The notes under the pieces are model-generated. The model ran no database searches. It saw only the letters and a program-made list of their open reading frames with translations, and was not told the origin of the DNA. Source: Actinorhabdospora filicis (GTDB lineage: Bacteria > Actinomycetota > Actinomycetes > Mycobacteriales > Micromonosporaceae). From it: a stretch of DNA of 64,000 nucleotides. The DNA is taken from NCBI RefSeq assembly GCF_030269765.1, contig NZ_BSTX01000005.1, positions 214,554-278,553 of the forward strand, given 5' to 3'. Shown here piece after piece: positions 1 to 9,381 of this stretch. Made by a program: the position numbers and the translations under genes. Positions within the stretch are counted from its first letter, which is position 1. Each line of letters starts with the position of its first letter.

Positions 1-9
1 GGTGAGACG

Positions 10-230
10 TGGTTGCCGGGATCCGGCCCTGGCTCCGGTCCAGCGCATGCGGGATGGGCCAGGGTGAGCAGATCCTCGGCGGCGGCCTGCGCGTGTGGCG
101 TGGTTGCTGGGATCCGGCCCTGGCCCCTGTCCAGCGCATGAGCGATGGGCCGCGGTGACCGGATCCCCGGCCGTGGCCCGCGCGTGGGGTGTGGCGCGGT
201 TGCCGGGATCCGAACCCGGCCCCGGCTCCC
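10..230. repeat. Degenerate tandem repeat, unit about 92 bp
   Basis: Positions 10-60 and 101-151 are nearly identical, sharing GGATCCGGCCCTGGC and GTCCAGCGCATG. A third, partial copy begins near 198. The array may continue left of the window. No coding gene is convincing here. Confidence 0.6.
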
Positions 231-454
231 GGGTGTGGGAGGCATGGGAACCAGAACCCCGGCCCCGGTTGGCACGAGCGGTGAGGTGCGGTGACCCGAG
301 GCGGGACGACCCGAGCCCCGGCCGGGCTCCGGCTGGGCTCTGGCCGGGGTCCTGGTCGAGTTCGTGTGCGTCGGGTGGCGCGGCGGGTGCGGCGGTGAGC
401 GCGATGCGATCGGGGCCGTGATGCTCCTCCCGGGGCGTGGTCGGTGGATACGCG

Positions 455-580
455 AACCGGAACCGGAATCGGAGTCCGCTTCCGGCTGGTCGCCCTCACC
501 TCCGAGCGGAACCGGATTCCGGTTCCGGTAGATCGGTCCGCCCGCTGAGCGGAACGGGAATCCGCTTCCGCTTCCGTACG
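455..580. repeat. Cluster of GGAACC...GGTTCC palindromes
   Basis: Two or three copies of the palindromic family found again at 14.6 and 23 kb. The clearest is 507-527, in which GGAACCGGA and TCCGGTTCC flank a single T. Degenerate neighbours lie at about 455-482 and 547-575. The whole stretch 231-814 has no supported gene. Confidence 0.7.
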
Positions 581-814
581 GCCGACCCGGTCCGGCGGCG
601 CCCACGCCCCGGCGACCCTGCGGGCTCGGCGGGGTCGGTGGGCTCGGGGGGCGGCGGGCTTGGGGCTCGGCGGCGATGATCCCGCCGACCTCGCGCGGGG
701 CGTCGGTGAGCCCGAGGCCTCGTGGCCTCGAAGACGGCGAGGGGTGGCAGGCCGGGATGCCCGGGCCGGAGGCACTCCGTGCACCCCCGCCCGTCACCCC
801 GCTAGCGTGGACGC

Positions 815-1939
815 ATGAGCGCCCGGCACACCACGTTCCTCACCGGAGTCGCCGACGTGCTCGCCGCCGCCGACGCGGGCGGCCCGCATTCGCACGGCGT
901 CAGCGCGCTCACGCGGCTGGTCGACGTCCTCGGTGAGGTGCTCGGGGTCGGGCGGGTCACGTACTCCGACGTGGTGGGCCGCTCGGCGCGGACGATCGCC
1001 GCGACCAGGGGTGGGCGGCATCTGCTCGGGCGGCACCTCGACCTGTCCGACGCCGACCTCGAAGCGCTGGGGCGGGGCCCGTGGGCGGGTGAGGACCCGG
1101 TCGCGGGCGCGAGCCGGTACCTGCCGGTGCGGCTGCGTGACCGGCCGGTGGGGCGGCTGGAGCTCGCCGAGGGCGAGCACGACCCGGACGTGCTGCGCCT
1201 CGCCGCCGTCGTCGCCGCGCACCTCGTCGGCGACCACGAGGCGGCGCCGCAGCCCACGCCGCCCGCCGAGGAGCTCTTCATCGCCGCCGCCGGGCACGAG
1301 CTGCGGACGCCCGCCACCGTCATCAAGGGCTACGCCGACACCCTCCGGTACCGCTGGGACCGGCTCGACGACGACGCGCGGCGGGAGGCCGTCGAGGTCA
1401 TCGCCGCGCGGGCCGACGCGCTGGCCGCGCTGGCCGACCGGATCCTCGACGGCGACCTCGGCACCGGCGGTGAGCTGCGCGACTTCGACCTGGCCGAGGC
1501 CGTCCGGGGCGCCGTCGCCACCCTCCCCGCCGACCTGGCGGTACGCCTGCACGTCACGCTGAGCCCGGGTAGCGTCGCGTTTGGGGACCCCGGCAGTCTC
1601 CCGCTCGTGCTCGGCGAGCTCGCCACGAACGCGGGCCGCTATTCACCGAAAGGCACGCCCATAGAAATCCTCGCCACCTCTGCGGGCCCGACGGCGTGTC
1701 TCCAGGTGAGCGACCGGGGCGATGGACTGACCCCGGAACAGGCCCGGCTGGCCTTTCGCCGGTTCTGGCGCGCCGACCGCGGTGACGGCGGACGGTACGG
1801 CGGTGTCGGCCTGGGGTTGTACCTTGTACGGCAGATCGTAGAAAGGCAGCACGGATGGGTCACCCTCGCGCCCCGGCGGGGCGGGGGGACGGTCGTCGAA
1901 GTGCGGTGGCCCCGCGCGGCACACGCGGAGCCACGATAA
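815..1939 (+). CDS. Soluble sensor histidine kinase
   Basis: A 374-residue sensor kinase without membrane segments. Residues 1-150 form a GAF-like, non-conserved sensing part. The phospho-acceptor box AAAGHELRTPATVIKGY puts the histidine near residue 161. A HATPase domain follows, with an N box (ELATNAGRYSPKG), a DRGDGLT motif and a GVGLGLYLV glycine loop. It would autophosphorylate and pass phosphate to a response regulator, but no regulator gene adjoins it. The RsbW-like ATPase gene starts 12 bp downstream and is probably co-transcribed, which suggests a stress or sigma-factor circuit (inference). Confidence 0.88.
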   Translation: MSARHTTFLTGVADVLAAADAGGPHSHGVSALTRLVDVLGEVLGVGRVTYSDVVGRSARTIAATRGGRHLLGRHLDLSDADLEALGRGPWAGEDPVAGASRYLPVRLRDRPVGRLELAEGEHDPDVLRLAAVVAAHLVGDHEAAPQPTPPAEELFIAAAGHELRTPATVIKGYADTLRYRWDRLDDDARREAVEVIAARADALAALADRILDGDLGTGGELRDFDLAEAVRGAVATLPADLAVRLHVTLSPGSVAFGDPGSLPLVLGELATNAGRYSPKGTPIEILATSAGPTACLQVSDRGDGLTPEQARLAFRRFWRADRGDGGRYGGVGLGLYLVRQIVERQHGWVTLAPRRGGGTVVEVRWPRAAHAEPR

Positions 1940-1951
1940 GGAGCGACGCGA

Positions 1952-2383
1952 TTGCACACGAGCAGAGGTGAACCGACCCGCGGGGTTATGCGGGTGGCAC
2001 ACCATGCCCGCAGCGCTGCCCTGGTGCGGCGCTGGCTGACCGAGCAGCTCCAGGGCCTGTCGAGTGAGCTGGTCGCCGACGCGGCGATGATCGGGACGGA
2101 GCTGGTGGCCAACGCCGTCCGGCACGCGACACCCCTCCCCGGGGGCGTGGTTTCGGTCGGTTGCGAGGTCACCGACACCCACATCGAGATCAGCGTGACC
2201 GACGGCGGCTCGGACTCCACGCCGCGCCCCAGACGCGCCTCGATGGACGACGTGGACGGGCGCGGGCTGACGATAGTCAACGCGCTCGCGCAGTGCTGGG
2301 GCGTGCGGATGGGCAACGACGGGCAGTCGGTGTGGGCCTGGCTCGGGCCGGTTCGGGCGACTTTGCCCACCCCGGTGACGTGA
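1952..2383 (+). CDS. RsbW-like ATP-binding anti-sigma/kinase domain protein
   Basis: A 143-residue protein made almost only of a HATPase_c_2 fold: N box ELVANAVRHATP, then VTDGGSD and a GRGLTIVNAL glycine loop. Such actinomycete proteins act as anti-sigma factors or serine kinases in partner-switching. The start is a TTG eight bases after AAGGAG. It lies 12 bp after the histidine kinase and is probably in the same transcript. No anti-anti-sigma partner is seen nearby, so its target is unknown. Confidence 0.82.
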   Translation: MHTSRGEPTRGVMRVAHHARSAALVRRWLTEQLQGLSSELVADAAMIGTELVANAVRHATPLPGGVVSVGCEVTDTHIEISVTDGGSDSTPRPRRASMDDVDGRGLTIVNALAQCWGVRMGNDGQSVWAWLGPVRATLPTPVT

Positions 2384-3280
2384 GATCGGTCACGCGGGAG
2401 ACGGTGGCGCGGATGAAGCGTGCCCGGCGCGCCGGTTCGCGGGGGATGTCGCGGTGATCGCCCGGACCTCCGGCTCGGATGAGGACGGCGGCCGACGCGG
2501 TTCGGCGGCTCCCGGGAGACCGGACCACGGACCCCGCCCGGGCCGATGACGGTCATGGCCGCGATGAGGACGGCGGCGGCCGACGCGAAGGGACCCCCGT
2601 TCGGGCGGCCCTGATCGGGTGAACGTCGCGGGTGACGGACGGGCGCCCGGCGAGCGGGATCCGTGGGCACGGCACCGCCTTCCGGCGACGCCGCACGGCT
2701 CCGGGGCGGGCTCGGGGCCGTCGAGTCGTGGCACCGCCGCCGGCACGGGTGGGGATCGCCACGGACGCACGCCGCCCGGGACCGGCGATGTCGCCACGGC
2801 CACCGACACGGGTGCCGCCGCTGAGGGGGACCGGGTGGGTACGGCACGCGGATGCACGGTTACGCGGCCCGGGCGTCACCGCAACCGCCGCCCCACCGCA
2901 ACCGCCGCCCCACCGCCGGCGCGAGGTGGGTACCGGCCAAGCCGCCGCACACGAACGCTCGGCCACCCGGCATGGGCGCCGCCGCAGCGCGCGGCACGTA
3001 GACCTACGCCGCGCGGGCCCGGCGATGTCGCCGCAGCCGCCAAGGGTGCGGTCGTGGTGCTCGGCGCATGGCCCCACGCCGCCGGGCTCGGGCGGTGCCG
3101 CAGCGTGCGGCACACAAGCCGGCGCCGCCAAGCCCGGCGATGTCCCCATGACCGTCCCCACGGCCGCCCCTCCGCCCCCGCAAGCGCGGCCCCCAAGCCC
3201 CCCCACGCTCCCCCGCCCGGGGGACCCCTCCACCTCCCGCGCGGGACGTCTCGGCCACGCAAGATCGACAGACTCGCCCC
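2384..3280. other. Long spacer without a supported gene
   Basis: About 900 bp of extremely GC-rich sequence. Open frames exist on both strands but give arginine/proline/alanine-rich, low-complexity products without motifs. Short phrases recur, such as CGGCGATGTCGCC and GCCGCAGCG. I see no RNA gene or clear terminator. Confidence 0.6.
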
Positions 3281-4189
3281 ATGACCGCACTCCTCCTCGC
3301 GCTCGCCTACGGCGCCGTCCGCGTCTACTGGGCGATCACCGGCGCCCCCACCTTCTCCCCGATGCCCGATGACCTGGTCTTCTTCCGCGGCTGGGGCGCC
3401 GCCGGGCTGTGTGGGGCCGCCGCGCTCGCCGCCGCCGCGCTCCTGCTGACCCGCCGTTCGCGGGTCGCCGTCGCCGCCGCGGCGGCCGTCACCGCCGGGC
3501 TGTTCGCGGCGGGCGCGATGTTCCTGCTGGACATCGTCGGCGTCCTGATCGGCCACCTCTTCGCGGGCGAGAACGCGGTGGTCTCGATGTCCTCGCGCGC
3601 GGCCTGTGTGGCACTGGCGATCGCGCTGGGCCTGGCGACGCTGCGCTACCTCCGCCGGATGCGCGGCGCCTGCGTGCGCTGCGGGCGCGTCCACGACGTG
3701 CGGCACACCGAGACGCCGTGGTGGGCGGTCACCGGTGCGTGGATCGCGGTGCTGGGCTGCGCGGTGCGCATCGTGGCGCAACTGAGCGTCGGCTTCGACG
3801 ACAAGGGCTTCTTCCCCACCGTCTCGCTGTTCGTCTTCGAGGGCGGTTTCCTGCTCGCCGGGACGCTGCTGCCGCTCGCGCTGGCCTACCGCTTCGGGCG
3901 TGTGTGGCCGCGCTGGGTGCTGGGGCTGGCGGGACGGCGGGTGCCGCGCTGGCTGGTGCTCGGCCCGGGCGCGGTGTTCTCGGCGGGGCTGGTCGTGTAC
4001 TTCGGCATCGGGCTGTCGCAGGTCATCATCGCGGAGTTCACCGGCAAGGGTGAGGGGGCGTTCATGTGGGTGGCGATCCCGGCGTACTGGTTCTGGGGGC
4101 TGGGCATGGGGGCCGCGGCGTTCTCGTACTTCCGCCTGACCCGGCCCGCGTGCCGGGCGTGCGGCAGGGGAGCGGCTAGCCTCGCGTAA
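3281..4189 (+). CDS. Multi-pass membrane protein, unknown function
   Basis: A 302-residue protein with about six to eight hydrophobic helices. Two cysteine pairs of zinc-ribbon type occur: ACVRCGRVH in the central loop, and ACRACGRG at the extreme C-terminus. I do not recognise a family with a known function. Its stop overlaps the pheA start (TAATG), so the two are translationally coupled, but no functional link to phenylalanine synthesis is evident. Confidence 0.8.
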   Translation: MTALLLALAYGAVRVYWAITGAPTFSPMPDDLVFFRGWGAAGLCGAAALAAAALLLTRRSRVAVAAAAAVTAGLFAAGAMFLLDIVGVLIGHLFAGENAVVSMSSRAACVALAIALGLATLRYLRRMRGACVRCGRVHDVRHTETPWWAVTGAWIAVLGCAVRIVAQLSVGFDDKGFFPTVSLFVFEGGFLLAGTLLPLALAYRFGRVWPRWVLGLAGRRVPRWLVLGPGAVFSAGLVVYFGIGLSQVIIAEFTGKGEGAFMWVAIPAYWFWGLGMGAAAFSYFRLTRPACRACGRGAASLA

Positions 4190-5100
4190 TGGCCACCGTC
4201 GCATACCTCGGACCCGCCGGAACGTTCAGCGAGGCCGCCGTCCGCCGCCTGGGAGACGTCGACGCGCTGCCCGCGCGCTCGATCCCCGAGGCGCTCGACC
4301 TCGTCCGCGACGGCGCGGTGGACTCCGCGCTGGTGCCGCTGGAGAACTCGCTGGAGGGCTCGGTCCCCGTCACCCTCGACAACCTCCTGTCGGGACCGCC
4401 GCTGCGCATCGTCGGCGAGGTCGTGCTGCCGGTGTCGTTCGCGCTGACCGCGCGCGTCCCGCTCGACGAGGTCCGCACCGTCGCCAGCCACCCGCACGCG
4501 CTGGCGCAGTGCCGGGCGTTCCTGCGCGCGAAGCTCCCGCACGCGACGACCGTGGAGGTGCTGTCCACGGCCGCCGCCGCGCGCGCGGTCGCCGAGGGGA
4601 CCGTGGACGCCGGGATCTGCGCGCCGATCGCGGCCACCACCCTGGGCCTGCCGCTGGCCGCCGAGGACATCGGCGACCGCCCGGACACCGCCACGCGCTT
4701 CGTCCAGGTCGTCACCGGCGCCCCCGGACCGGCCCCGACCGGCAATGACGTCACGTCCCTCGCGGTGTACATCGCCCACGACCGGGTCGGCGCGCTGCTG
4801 TCGGTGCTCACCGAGCTGGCCGTGCGCGGCGTCAACCTGACCCGCATCGAGTCGCGGCCCACCGGCGAGCGCCTGGGCCGTTACGTGTTCCTGCTGGACT
4901 GCGCCGGGCACGTCGCCGAGCCGCGCGTGGGGGAGGCGCTGCTGGGGTTGCGGCGGGTGTGCGCCGAGATCCGCTTCCTGGGGTCCTACCCGCGCGACGT
5001 GGACGACGCGCCCGTCCCGGCCCCGGCGGGGATGTCGGACGCCGACCTGCTGGCCTCGGAGGCGTGGCTGAGCGGCCTGCGGGGGATGTTCCAGGCCTGA
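4189..5100 (+). CDS. pheA: Prephenate dehydratase
   Basis: A 303-residue monofunctional enzyme that converts prephenate to phenylpyruvate in phenylalanine biosynthesis. The N-terminus VAYLGPAGTFSEAA, the catalytic TRF motif in DTATRFVQV, and a C-terminal ACT domain with the phenylalanine-binding ESRP motif (LTRIESRPTG) are all present, so feedback inhibition by phenylalanine is expected. No chorismate mutase domain is fused. The ATG overlaps the preceding membrane-protein stop. The 3' end overlaps a convergent reading frame by about 115 bp. Confidence 0.96.
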   Translation: MATVAYLGPAGTFSEAAVRRLGDVDALPARSIPEALDLVRDGAVDSALVPLENSLEGSVPVTLDNLLSGPPLRIVGEVVLPVSFALTARVPLDEVRTVASHPHALAQCRAFLRAKLPHATTVEVLSTAAAARAVAEGTVDAGICAPIAATTLGLPLAAEDIGDRPDTATRFVQVVTGAPGPAPTGNDVTSLAVYIAHDRVGALLSVLTELAVRGVNLTRIESRPTGERLGRYVFLLDCAGHVAEPRVGEALLGLRRVCAEIRFLGSYPRDVDDAPVPAPAGMSDADLLASEAWLSGLRGMFQA

Positions 5101-5690
5101 GCCAGGCGCGAGGACTGGAGGTTGCGGCCCTCGCCGTAGAACTCGCAGAACTTCATGATCAGCGGGTCCCACGCGTCGGCGTCGATGTAGTGGGTGCCGG
5201 GGACGACGAGGTCCTCCTCGACGTGCGCGCGCAGGACCTCGATCTCGAAGGAGATCAGGCGGTCATTGCGTTTCATGACGTGGTGGTCGACGACGCGCGC
5301 CTCCAGCTGGATCGGGCACTCCAGCACGCGCGGGGGGCTCACCAGCTCCGAGGGCTGCTCGGTGAGCCCGGTGTGGGCGAACTTGTCCTTGACGTGGACG
5401 TAGCCCATCTCGGCCCGCATGGGGGCGATCGGGTCGGCGCCGGTGGTGAGCGCGATCCGGTCGACGGTGGCGACCATGCCGGCCGGGACCAGGTTCACCA
5501 CGACCTCGCCCTCGCGGAGCAGGTTGGTGCTGGTGTGCGCGCTCGCGCCGAGGCCGAGCATGCCGAACTCGCCGAGCCACCACGCCGAGGACATCGCGGC
5601 GAGATTGGCGCTGCCGTCGGCGTTGCGGGTGGACAGGAGCACGACGGGCGTGCCGTAGTAGTGGACCTTGTGACCTGGGACGACGTGCAT
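4986..5690 (-). CDS. Flavin reductase family (FMN-binding split-barrel) protein
   Basis: A 234-residue protein starting MHVVPGHKVHYYGTPVVLLS. The early part (STRNADGSANLAAMSSAWW) and HTSTNLLREGEVVVNLV are typical of flavin reductase-like split-barrel proteins that bind FMN. The substrate is unknown. Homologues as I recall them end soon after the SSRLAQAW region. Here the frame continues about 30 residues antisense to the end of pheA before a TAG, so the native C-terminus may be extended. Confidence 0.82.
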   Translation of the reverse strand: MHVVPGHKVHYYGTPVVLLSTRNADGSANLAAMSSAWWLGEFGMLGLGASAHTSTNLLREGEVVVNLVPAGMVATVDRIALTTGADPIAPMRAEMGYVHVKDKFAHTGLTEQPSELVSPPRVLECPIQLEARVVDHHVMKRNDRLISFEIEVLRAHVEEDLVVPGTHYIDADAWDPLIMKFCEFYGEGRNLQSSRLAQAWNIPRRPLSHASEASRSASDIPAGAGTGASSTSRG

Positions 5691-5772
5691 GTGGGCGGCC
5701 CTTCCGCTCGGGGATACCGGGCAAGCCTCGCCGCCGGGGAGTCGTGGTGCTGGCGGGTATCGGACGTGGCGA

Positions 5773-6219
5773 TCAACTGCTGATGCGCGCCAGCACCCCC
5801 GGGTCCAGATGCCCGGCGAGGACCTCCAGCGCGGCCTTGACCTCCCCCACCGCCCCCGGGTCGGCCAGCACCGTCGCGAGCACGGTCTCAATGTCGGTGG
5901 CACGGACCTCCGCCACGCGCGGGGACACCTCGCGCGCGGGCCGTACGAGGGTGCGGCGGCGGTCGGCGGGGTCGGTGGTGGTGTCCACGGCGCCGGCTTC
6001 GCGGAGGCGGGCGACGCAGGCGGAGACCTTGCTCTGCGGGAAGCCGGTGCGGGTGGCGATGTCCTTGACGGGTGTACCGGGGTGGGCGCGGATGTCGGCG
6101 GCGACGATGATCACCGACTGTTCACTGGTGCCGTGGGAGCCGATGCCGTCGGTGGGGATGGCGGCCTCGCCGAGCTTCATGAGGGTCCGGCCGAGGAGGG
6201 CGAGCTCGATGCCGTTCAT
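5773..6219 (-). CDS. MarR-family transcriptional regulator
   Basis: About 148 residues. The winged-helix segment (TPVKDIATRTGFPQSKVSAC) is followed by a DPADRRRTLVRP wing, the classic MarR signature. A GTG nine bases upstream is also possible, but the ATG keeps the promoter repeats out of the coding region. It is divergent from an alpha/beta hydrolase gene with about 85 bp between them. Control of both genes through the direct repeats in that gap is likely (inference). Confidence 0.86.
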   Translation of the reverse strand: MNGIELALLGRTLMKLGEAAIPTDGIGSHGTSEQSVIIVAADIRAHPGTPVKDIATRTGFPQSKVSACVARLREAGAVDTTTDPADRRRTLVRPAREVSPRVAEVRATDIETVLATVLADPGAVGEVKAALEVLAGHLDPGVLARISS

Positions 6220-6228
6220 GAGATCCAC

Positions 6229-6253
6229 GATACATCAGACTAGATACATCAGA
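6229..6253. promoter_or_regulatory. Direct-repeat operator between marR-type gene and hydrolase
   Basis: GATACATCAGA occurs at 6229-6239 and again at 6243-6253, a 14-bp step. It is strikingly AT-rich for this genome and lies in the divergent promoter region. MarR proteins usually bind such sites; binding here is inferred. Confidence 0.6.
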
Positions 6254-6304
6254 AATGATGGATTAGGCTGGACGACGTCAGCCACCCCCGAAAGAGGTCC
6301 CGCC

Positions 6305-7114
6305 ATGCTGCTCCCCACCGACGGCGCCACCATCCACTACGAGCTCCGCGGCACCGGCCCGCTGCTGTTCATCTCGCAGAGCGGCGAGGGCGACGCCGGG
6401 CGCACCGTCGACCTGGTCGACGCGCTCGAAGGCGACTTCACGTGCCTCACCTACGACCGCCGCGGGCTCTCGCGCAGCACCCTCGACCGGCCGGTGGTGA
6501 CCATGGCCGACCATGTGGACGACGCCCACCGGCTGCTCGCGCACGTCGCCGGCGGGCCCGCGCTGATGCTCGGGTGCAGCTTCGGGGCCGTCATCGGCCT
6601 GCACCTGGCCGCCGGGCACCCGGGGCAGGTCGAGACGCTCGTCGCCCACGAGCCCGTCGCGCCGTGGCTGCTGGCCGAGGCGGACGCCCGGGCGCACCGC
6701 GAGGAGCTCGCGCACCTCCAGGCCGTCTACGCCGAGGGCGGGCTCGCCGCGGCGTTTCCGGCGATCGCGGCCTCGCTCGGCATCGACCCGCGCGACCAGG
6801 AGACCGAGCCGGGCGTGACCCCGCAGCCGATGGACGAGCGCCGCCGCGCCAACTTCGGGTACTTCATCGCCACCGAGTTCACCGCCCTGCGCGAGGACCC
6901 GGGCTGCCTGGACGGGCTCGCCACGACGACGACGCGCATCGTCCCCGCCGCCGGGCGCACGACGATCCCGACGGTGTACGACCACGTGGCCGCGCACCGG
7001 CTGGCGGCGCTGGTGGGGCGTCCCCTCGCGTACTTCCCCGGCGGCCACAACGGGAACACCACGCACCCGCGCGGGTGGGCCGAGGAGCTGTGGAACGTGC
7101 TCTACGAGGGCTGA
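6305..7114 (+). CDS. Alpha/beta-fold hydrolase
   Basis: A 269-residue alpha/beta hydrolase. The oxyanion region is FISQSGEGDAG, YDRRGLSRS follows strand 4, the nucleophile elbow is GCSFGA, and the C-terminal histidine lies in GGHNGNTTHP. The substrate is unknown. The ATG follows GAAAGAGG. Divergence from the MarR gene suggests induction when the regulator's ligand is present. Confidence 0.85.
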   Translation: MLLPTDGATIHYELRGTGPLLFISQSGEGDAGRTVDLVDALEGDFTCLTYDRRGLSRSTLDRPVVTMADHVDDAHRLLAHVAGGPALMLGCSFGAVIGLHLAAGHPGQVETLVAHEPVAPWLLAEADARAHREELAHLQAVYAEGGLAAAFPAIAASLGIDPRDQETEPGVTPQPMDERRRANFGYFIATEFTALREDPGCLDGLATTTTRIVPAAGRTTIPTVYDHVAAHRLAALVGRPLAYFPGGHNGNTTHPRGWAEELWNVLYEG

Positions 7115-7217
7115 CACGGCGTGTCAGGACCGGTGACGGCGCGAGGGCAGGACGGTGTCAGGCGGCCGGTCGATAGTTCTCACATCACCGGGAACGACCG
7201 AACGAGGAGCCACCGAA

Positions 7218-7625
7218 ATGTCGATCACCATCTCCGCCCAGGACGCCACCACCATCCGCACCGCCGCCTACGGCGCCGTGACCCTGCTGTCCTTCGCGGC
7301 CGGTTCGGCCTCGCCGCACCGCGTCGCCACGAACGGGTCGCTCTCGCTGTACTCGGCGACCGGCGCCACCGGCCACGTCCTGGCGAAGAAGACCCGCGAC
7401 CTCAAGTTCGACCACCGCAACAGCGCGGCCCTGGCCGACCAGGTCCTGCCCGCGCTCACCGCGTCGGTGGCCCTGCTGAAGGCGCAGGACCCGGCCGAGG
7501 CGGAGAACTTCCGGGCCACCGTGCTCACCGCGGTCGAGGCCGCGACCCGGGGCTCGAAGAAGGGCGTGACGCCGCCGCTGGCGGCGATGACCGGCAAGAT
7601 CACCGCGGCCCTGAGCGCCGAGTAA
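7218..7625 (+). CDS. Hypothetical actinobacterial protein
   Basis: A 135-residue soluble protein of about equal helix and coil, starting MSITISAQDATTIRTAAYGA. A strong GAGGAG site stands before the ATG, and an upstream in-frame ATG lacks one. No catalytic motif is recognised. It is followed by a strong terminator hairpin, so it is probably monocistronic. Confidence 0.75.
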   Translation: MSITISAQDATTIRTAAYGAVTLLSFAAGSASPHRVATNGSLSLYSATGATGHVLAKKTRDLKFDHRNSAALADQVLPALTASVALLKAQDPAEAENFRATVLTAVEAATRGSKKGVTPPLAAMTGKITAALSAE

Positions 7626-7642
7626 GGCACGTCGAAGACATC

Positions 7643-7671
7643 AGCCCCCGCGCCGAGATGGCGCGGGGGCT
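7643..7671 (+). terminator. Hairpin terminator
   Basis: A perfect 12-bp stem (AGCCCCCGCGCC with GGCGCGGGGGCT) and a 5-base loop lie 17 bp after the stop of the 7218 gene. There is no U-run, as is usual in actinomycetes. Confidence 0.8.
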
Positions 7672-7797
7672 AATCACGTCATGAAAAAGCCGCCCCGCTT
7701 GGCAGCTTCCGGGCGGCTCCGCCCCGCCGTCTCCGGCGGCGCGATGCCCGACAACCTAGCAGCCCGGCGCCATCCGGCGATACCCGCCGCGCCGCGC

Positions 7798-8526
7798 TCA
7801 GGCGGGCAGCAGCGCCTGGCGGATCACGTCGGGCCGGTCGCTGATGATCGCGTCGACGCCGTGCTTGGCCAGGATCAGCGCCTCGCCGGGGTCGTTGACC
7901 GTCCACACGTACACCTGACGCCCGGCGCGGTGCGCGCGGTCGATCATCTCCAGGCGCTTGAGGACCATGCGGACGTCGGCGCCGATGGTGCGCGCGAAGC
8001 TCGGCGCGGGCCCCAGCGGGTACTGGAACAGCCACACCAGCGGCGTCGCGGGCGACATCACGCGCGCCCGGTGCAGGGCGGCGCGGGAGAACGACATGAC
8101 CTCGGCGTCCACGTGCGGGTAGCGCTTGAGCGTGGCGAACAGCCGACGCTCGACGCGCGCGCCGTAGCGGGTGGGGTGCTTGGTCTCCACCAGCAGCTTC
8201 ACGGGCCGGTCGCCGATGAGCTCCAGCAGCTCCGGGAGGGTCACGATGCGCGAGTACTCCGGGCCGTCCGGGACGTCGCGGTTCACCGCGAAGTCCATCG
8301 CCCGCAGCTCGCGCAGGCTCAGGTCCGACACCGCGCCCTGGCCGTCGCTGGTGCGGTTGACGAGGCGGTCGTGGTGCAGGACGAGATGCCCGTCCCTGGT
8401 GAGCCGGACGTCGCACTCCAGCGCGTCCACGCCCAGCTCCAGGGCCTCGGCGTAGGCGGCCAGCGAGTGCTCCGGCAGCACTGCGTTCGAACCGCGGTGG
8501 GCGACGATCATGGGCTGCCTGCGCAT
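7798..8526 (-). CDS. Glycerophosphodiester phosphodiesterase
   Basis: A 242-residue GDPD-family TIM barrel that hydrolyses glycerophosphodiesters to glycerol-3-phosphate and an alcohol. The signature is clear: HRGSNAVLPEHSLAAY, then LECDVRLTRDGHLVLHHD carrying the metal-binding Glu/Asp and catalytic His, and VETKHP further on. There is no signal peptide, so it is probably cytoplasmic. It is transcribed divergently from larB. Confidence 0.93.
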   Translation of the reverse strand: MRRQPMIVAHRGSNAVLPEHSLAAYAEALELGVDALECDVRLTRDGHLVLHHDRLVNRTSDGQGAVSDLSLRELRAMDFAVNRDVPDGPEYSRIVTLPELLELIGDRPVKLLVETKHPTRYGARVERRLFATLKRYPHVDAEVMSFSRAALHRARVMSPATPLVWLFQYPLGPAPSFARTIGADVRMVLKRLEMIDRAHRAGRQVYVWTVNDPGEALILAKHGVDAIISDRPDVIRQALLPA

Positions 8527-8595
8527 CTCCGAAGGCTAACCCACAAGGGCATGACAGCATGGCGAGGTACGAGATCAACTCACCGGAGGGACCCC

Positions 8596-9381
8596 ATGGA
8601 CGCCGAGGCCACCCGCGAGCTCCTGGAGGGGGTCGCGACCGGCCGGACGCCCGTCCAGGCCGCCCTGGAGGAGCTCCAGACGAAGGTGATGGGCGACGGG
8701 CACGGCTTCGCCGATCTCGGCTACGCGCGCGTCGACACCCACCGGGCCCTGCGCACCGGCGACCCGGAGGTCATCTACGCGGCCGGTAAGACGCCCGAGC
8801 AGGTCACGGCCATCGCCGCGCGCCTGCACGAGGCGCACCCGGAGCACCCGGTGCTGGTCTCGCGGGCCGAGGACGCCCACCGCGCCGCGCTGCGCGAGGC
8901 CTTCGGCGGGCTGTGCGTGGACGACCCGATCGCGCGCATGGTCTCCGTCGGCCCGCCGCCCAGGCCGCAGGGCGGGCGCGTGACGGTCGTGTGCGCCGGG
9001 ACCTCCGACCTGCCCGTGGCCACCGAGGCCGCCTTCACCGCGCGCGTGTGCGGCGCGGACGTGAACCAGGTGACCGACGTCGGCGTCGCCGGGATCCACC
9101 GGCTGCTGGCCGCCCGCGACACCCTCGCCGCCGCCGACTGCCTGGTCGTGGTCGCCGGCATGGACGGCGCGCTGCCCAGCGCGGTCGGGGGCCTCGTGGG
9201 CGTCCCGATCATCGCCGTGCCGACCTCGGTGGGGTACGGCGCGGCCTTCGGCGGCCTGGCGGCACTCTTGACGATGCTCAACTCGTGCGCGCCGGGAGTC
9301 ACCGTGGTCAACATCGACAACGGTTTCGGCGCCGGACTCGCCGCCGCGCGCATCGTGCGGGGACGGAAGGAGAACCGATGA
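8596..9381 (+). CDS. larB: Nickel-pincer cofactor biosynthesis protein LarB
   Basis: A 261-residue LarB. In the known pathway it carboxylates and hydrolyses nicotinic acid adenine dinucleotide to pyridinium-3,5-biscarboxylic acid mononucleotide. The C-terminal half has the PurE-like fold: VVCAGTSDLPVATEAA, TDVGVAGIHRLL, VVVAGMDGALPSAVGGLVG and PTSVGYGAAFGG. It overlaps larC by four bases (ATGA). The sulfur-inserting LarE and a LarA-type racemase are not in this window. Confidence 0.95.
   Translation: MDAEATRELLEGVATGRTPVQAALEELQTKVMGDGHGFADLGYARVDTHRALRTGDPEVIYAAGKTPEQVTAIAARLHEAHPEHPVLVSRAEDAHRAALREAFGGLCVDDPIARMVSVGPPPRPQGGRVTVVCAGTSDLPVATEAAFTARVCGADVNQVTDVGVAGIHRLLAARDTLAAADCLVVVAGMDGALPSAVGGLVGVPIIAVPTSVGYGAAFGGLAALLTMLNSCAPGVTVVNIDNGFGAGLAAARIVRGRKENR

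Noticed and set aside
2390..3372. Long overlapping frames on both strands
   Set aside because: Arg/Pro/Ala-rich products of GC-biased sequence without motifs; stop codons are simply rare here.
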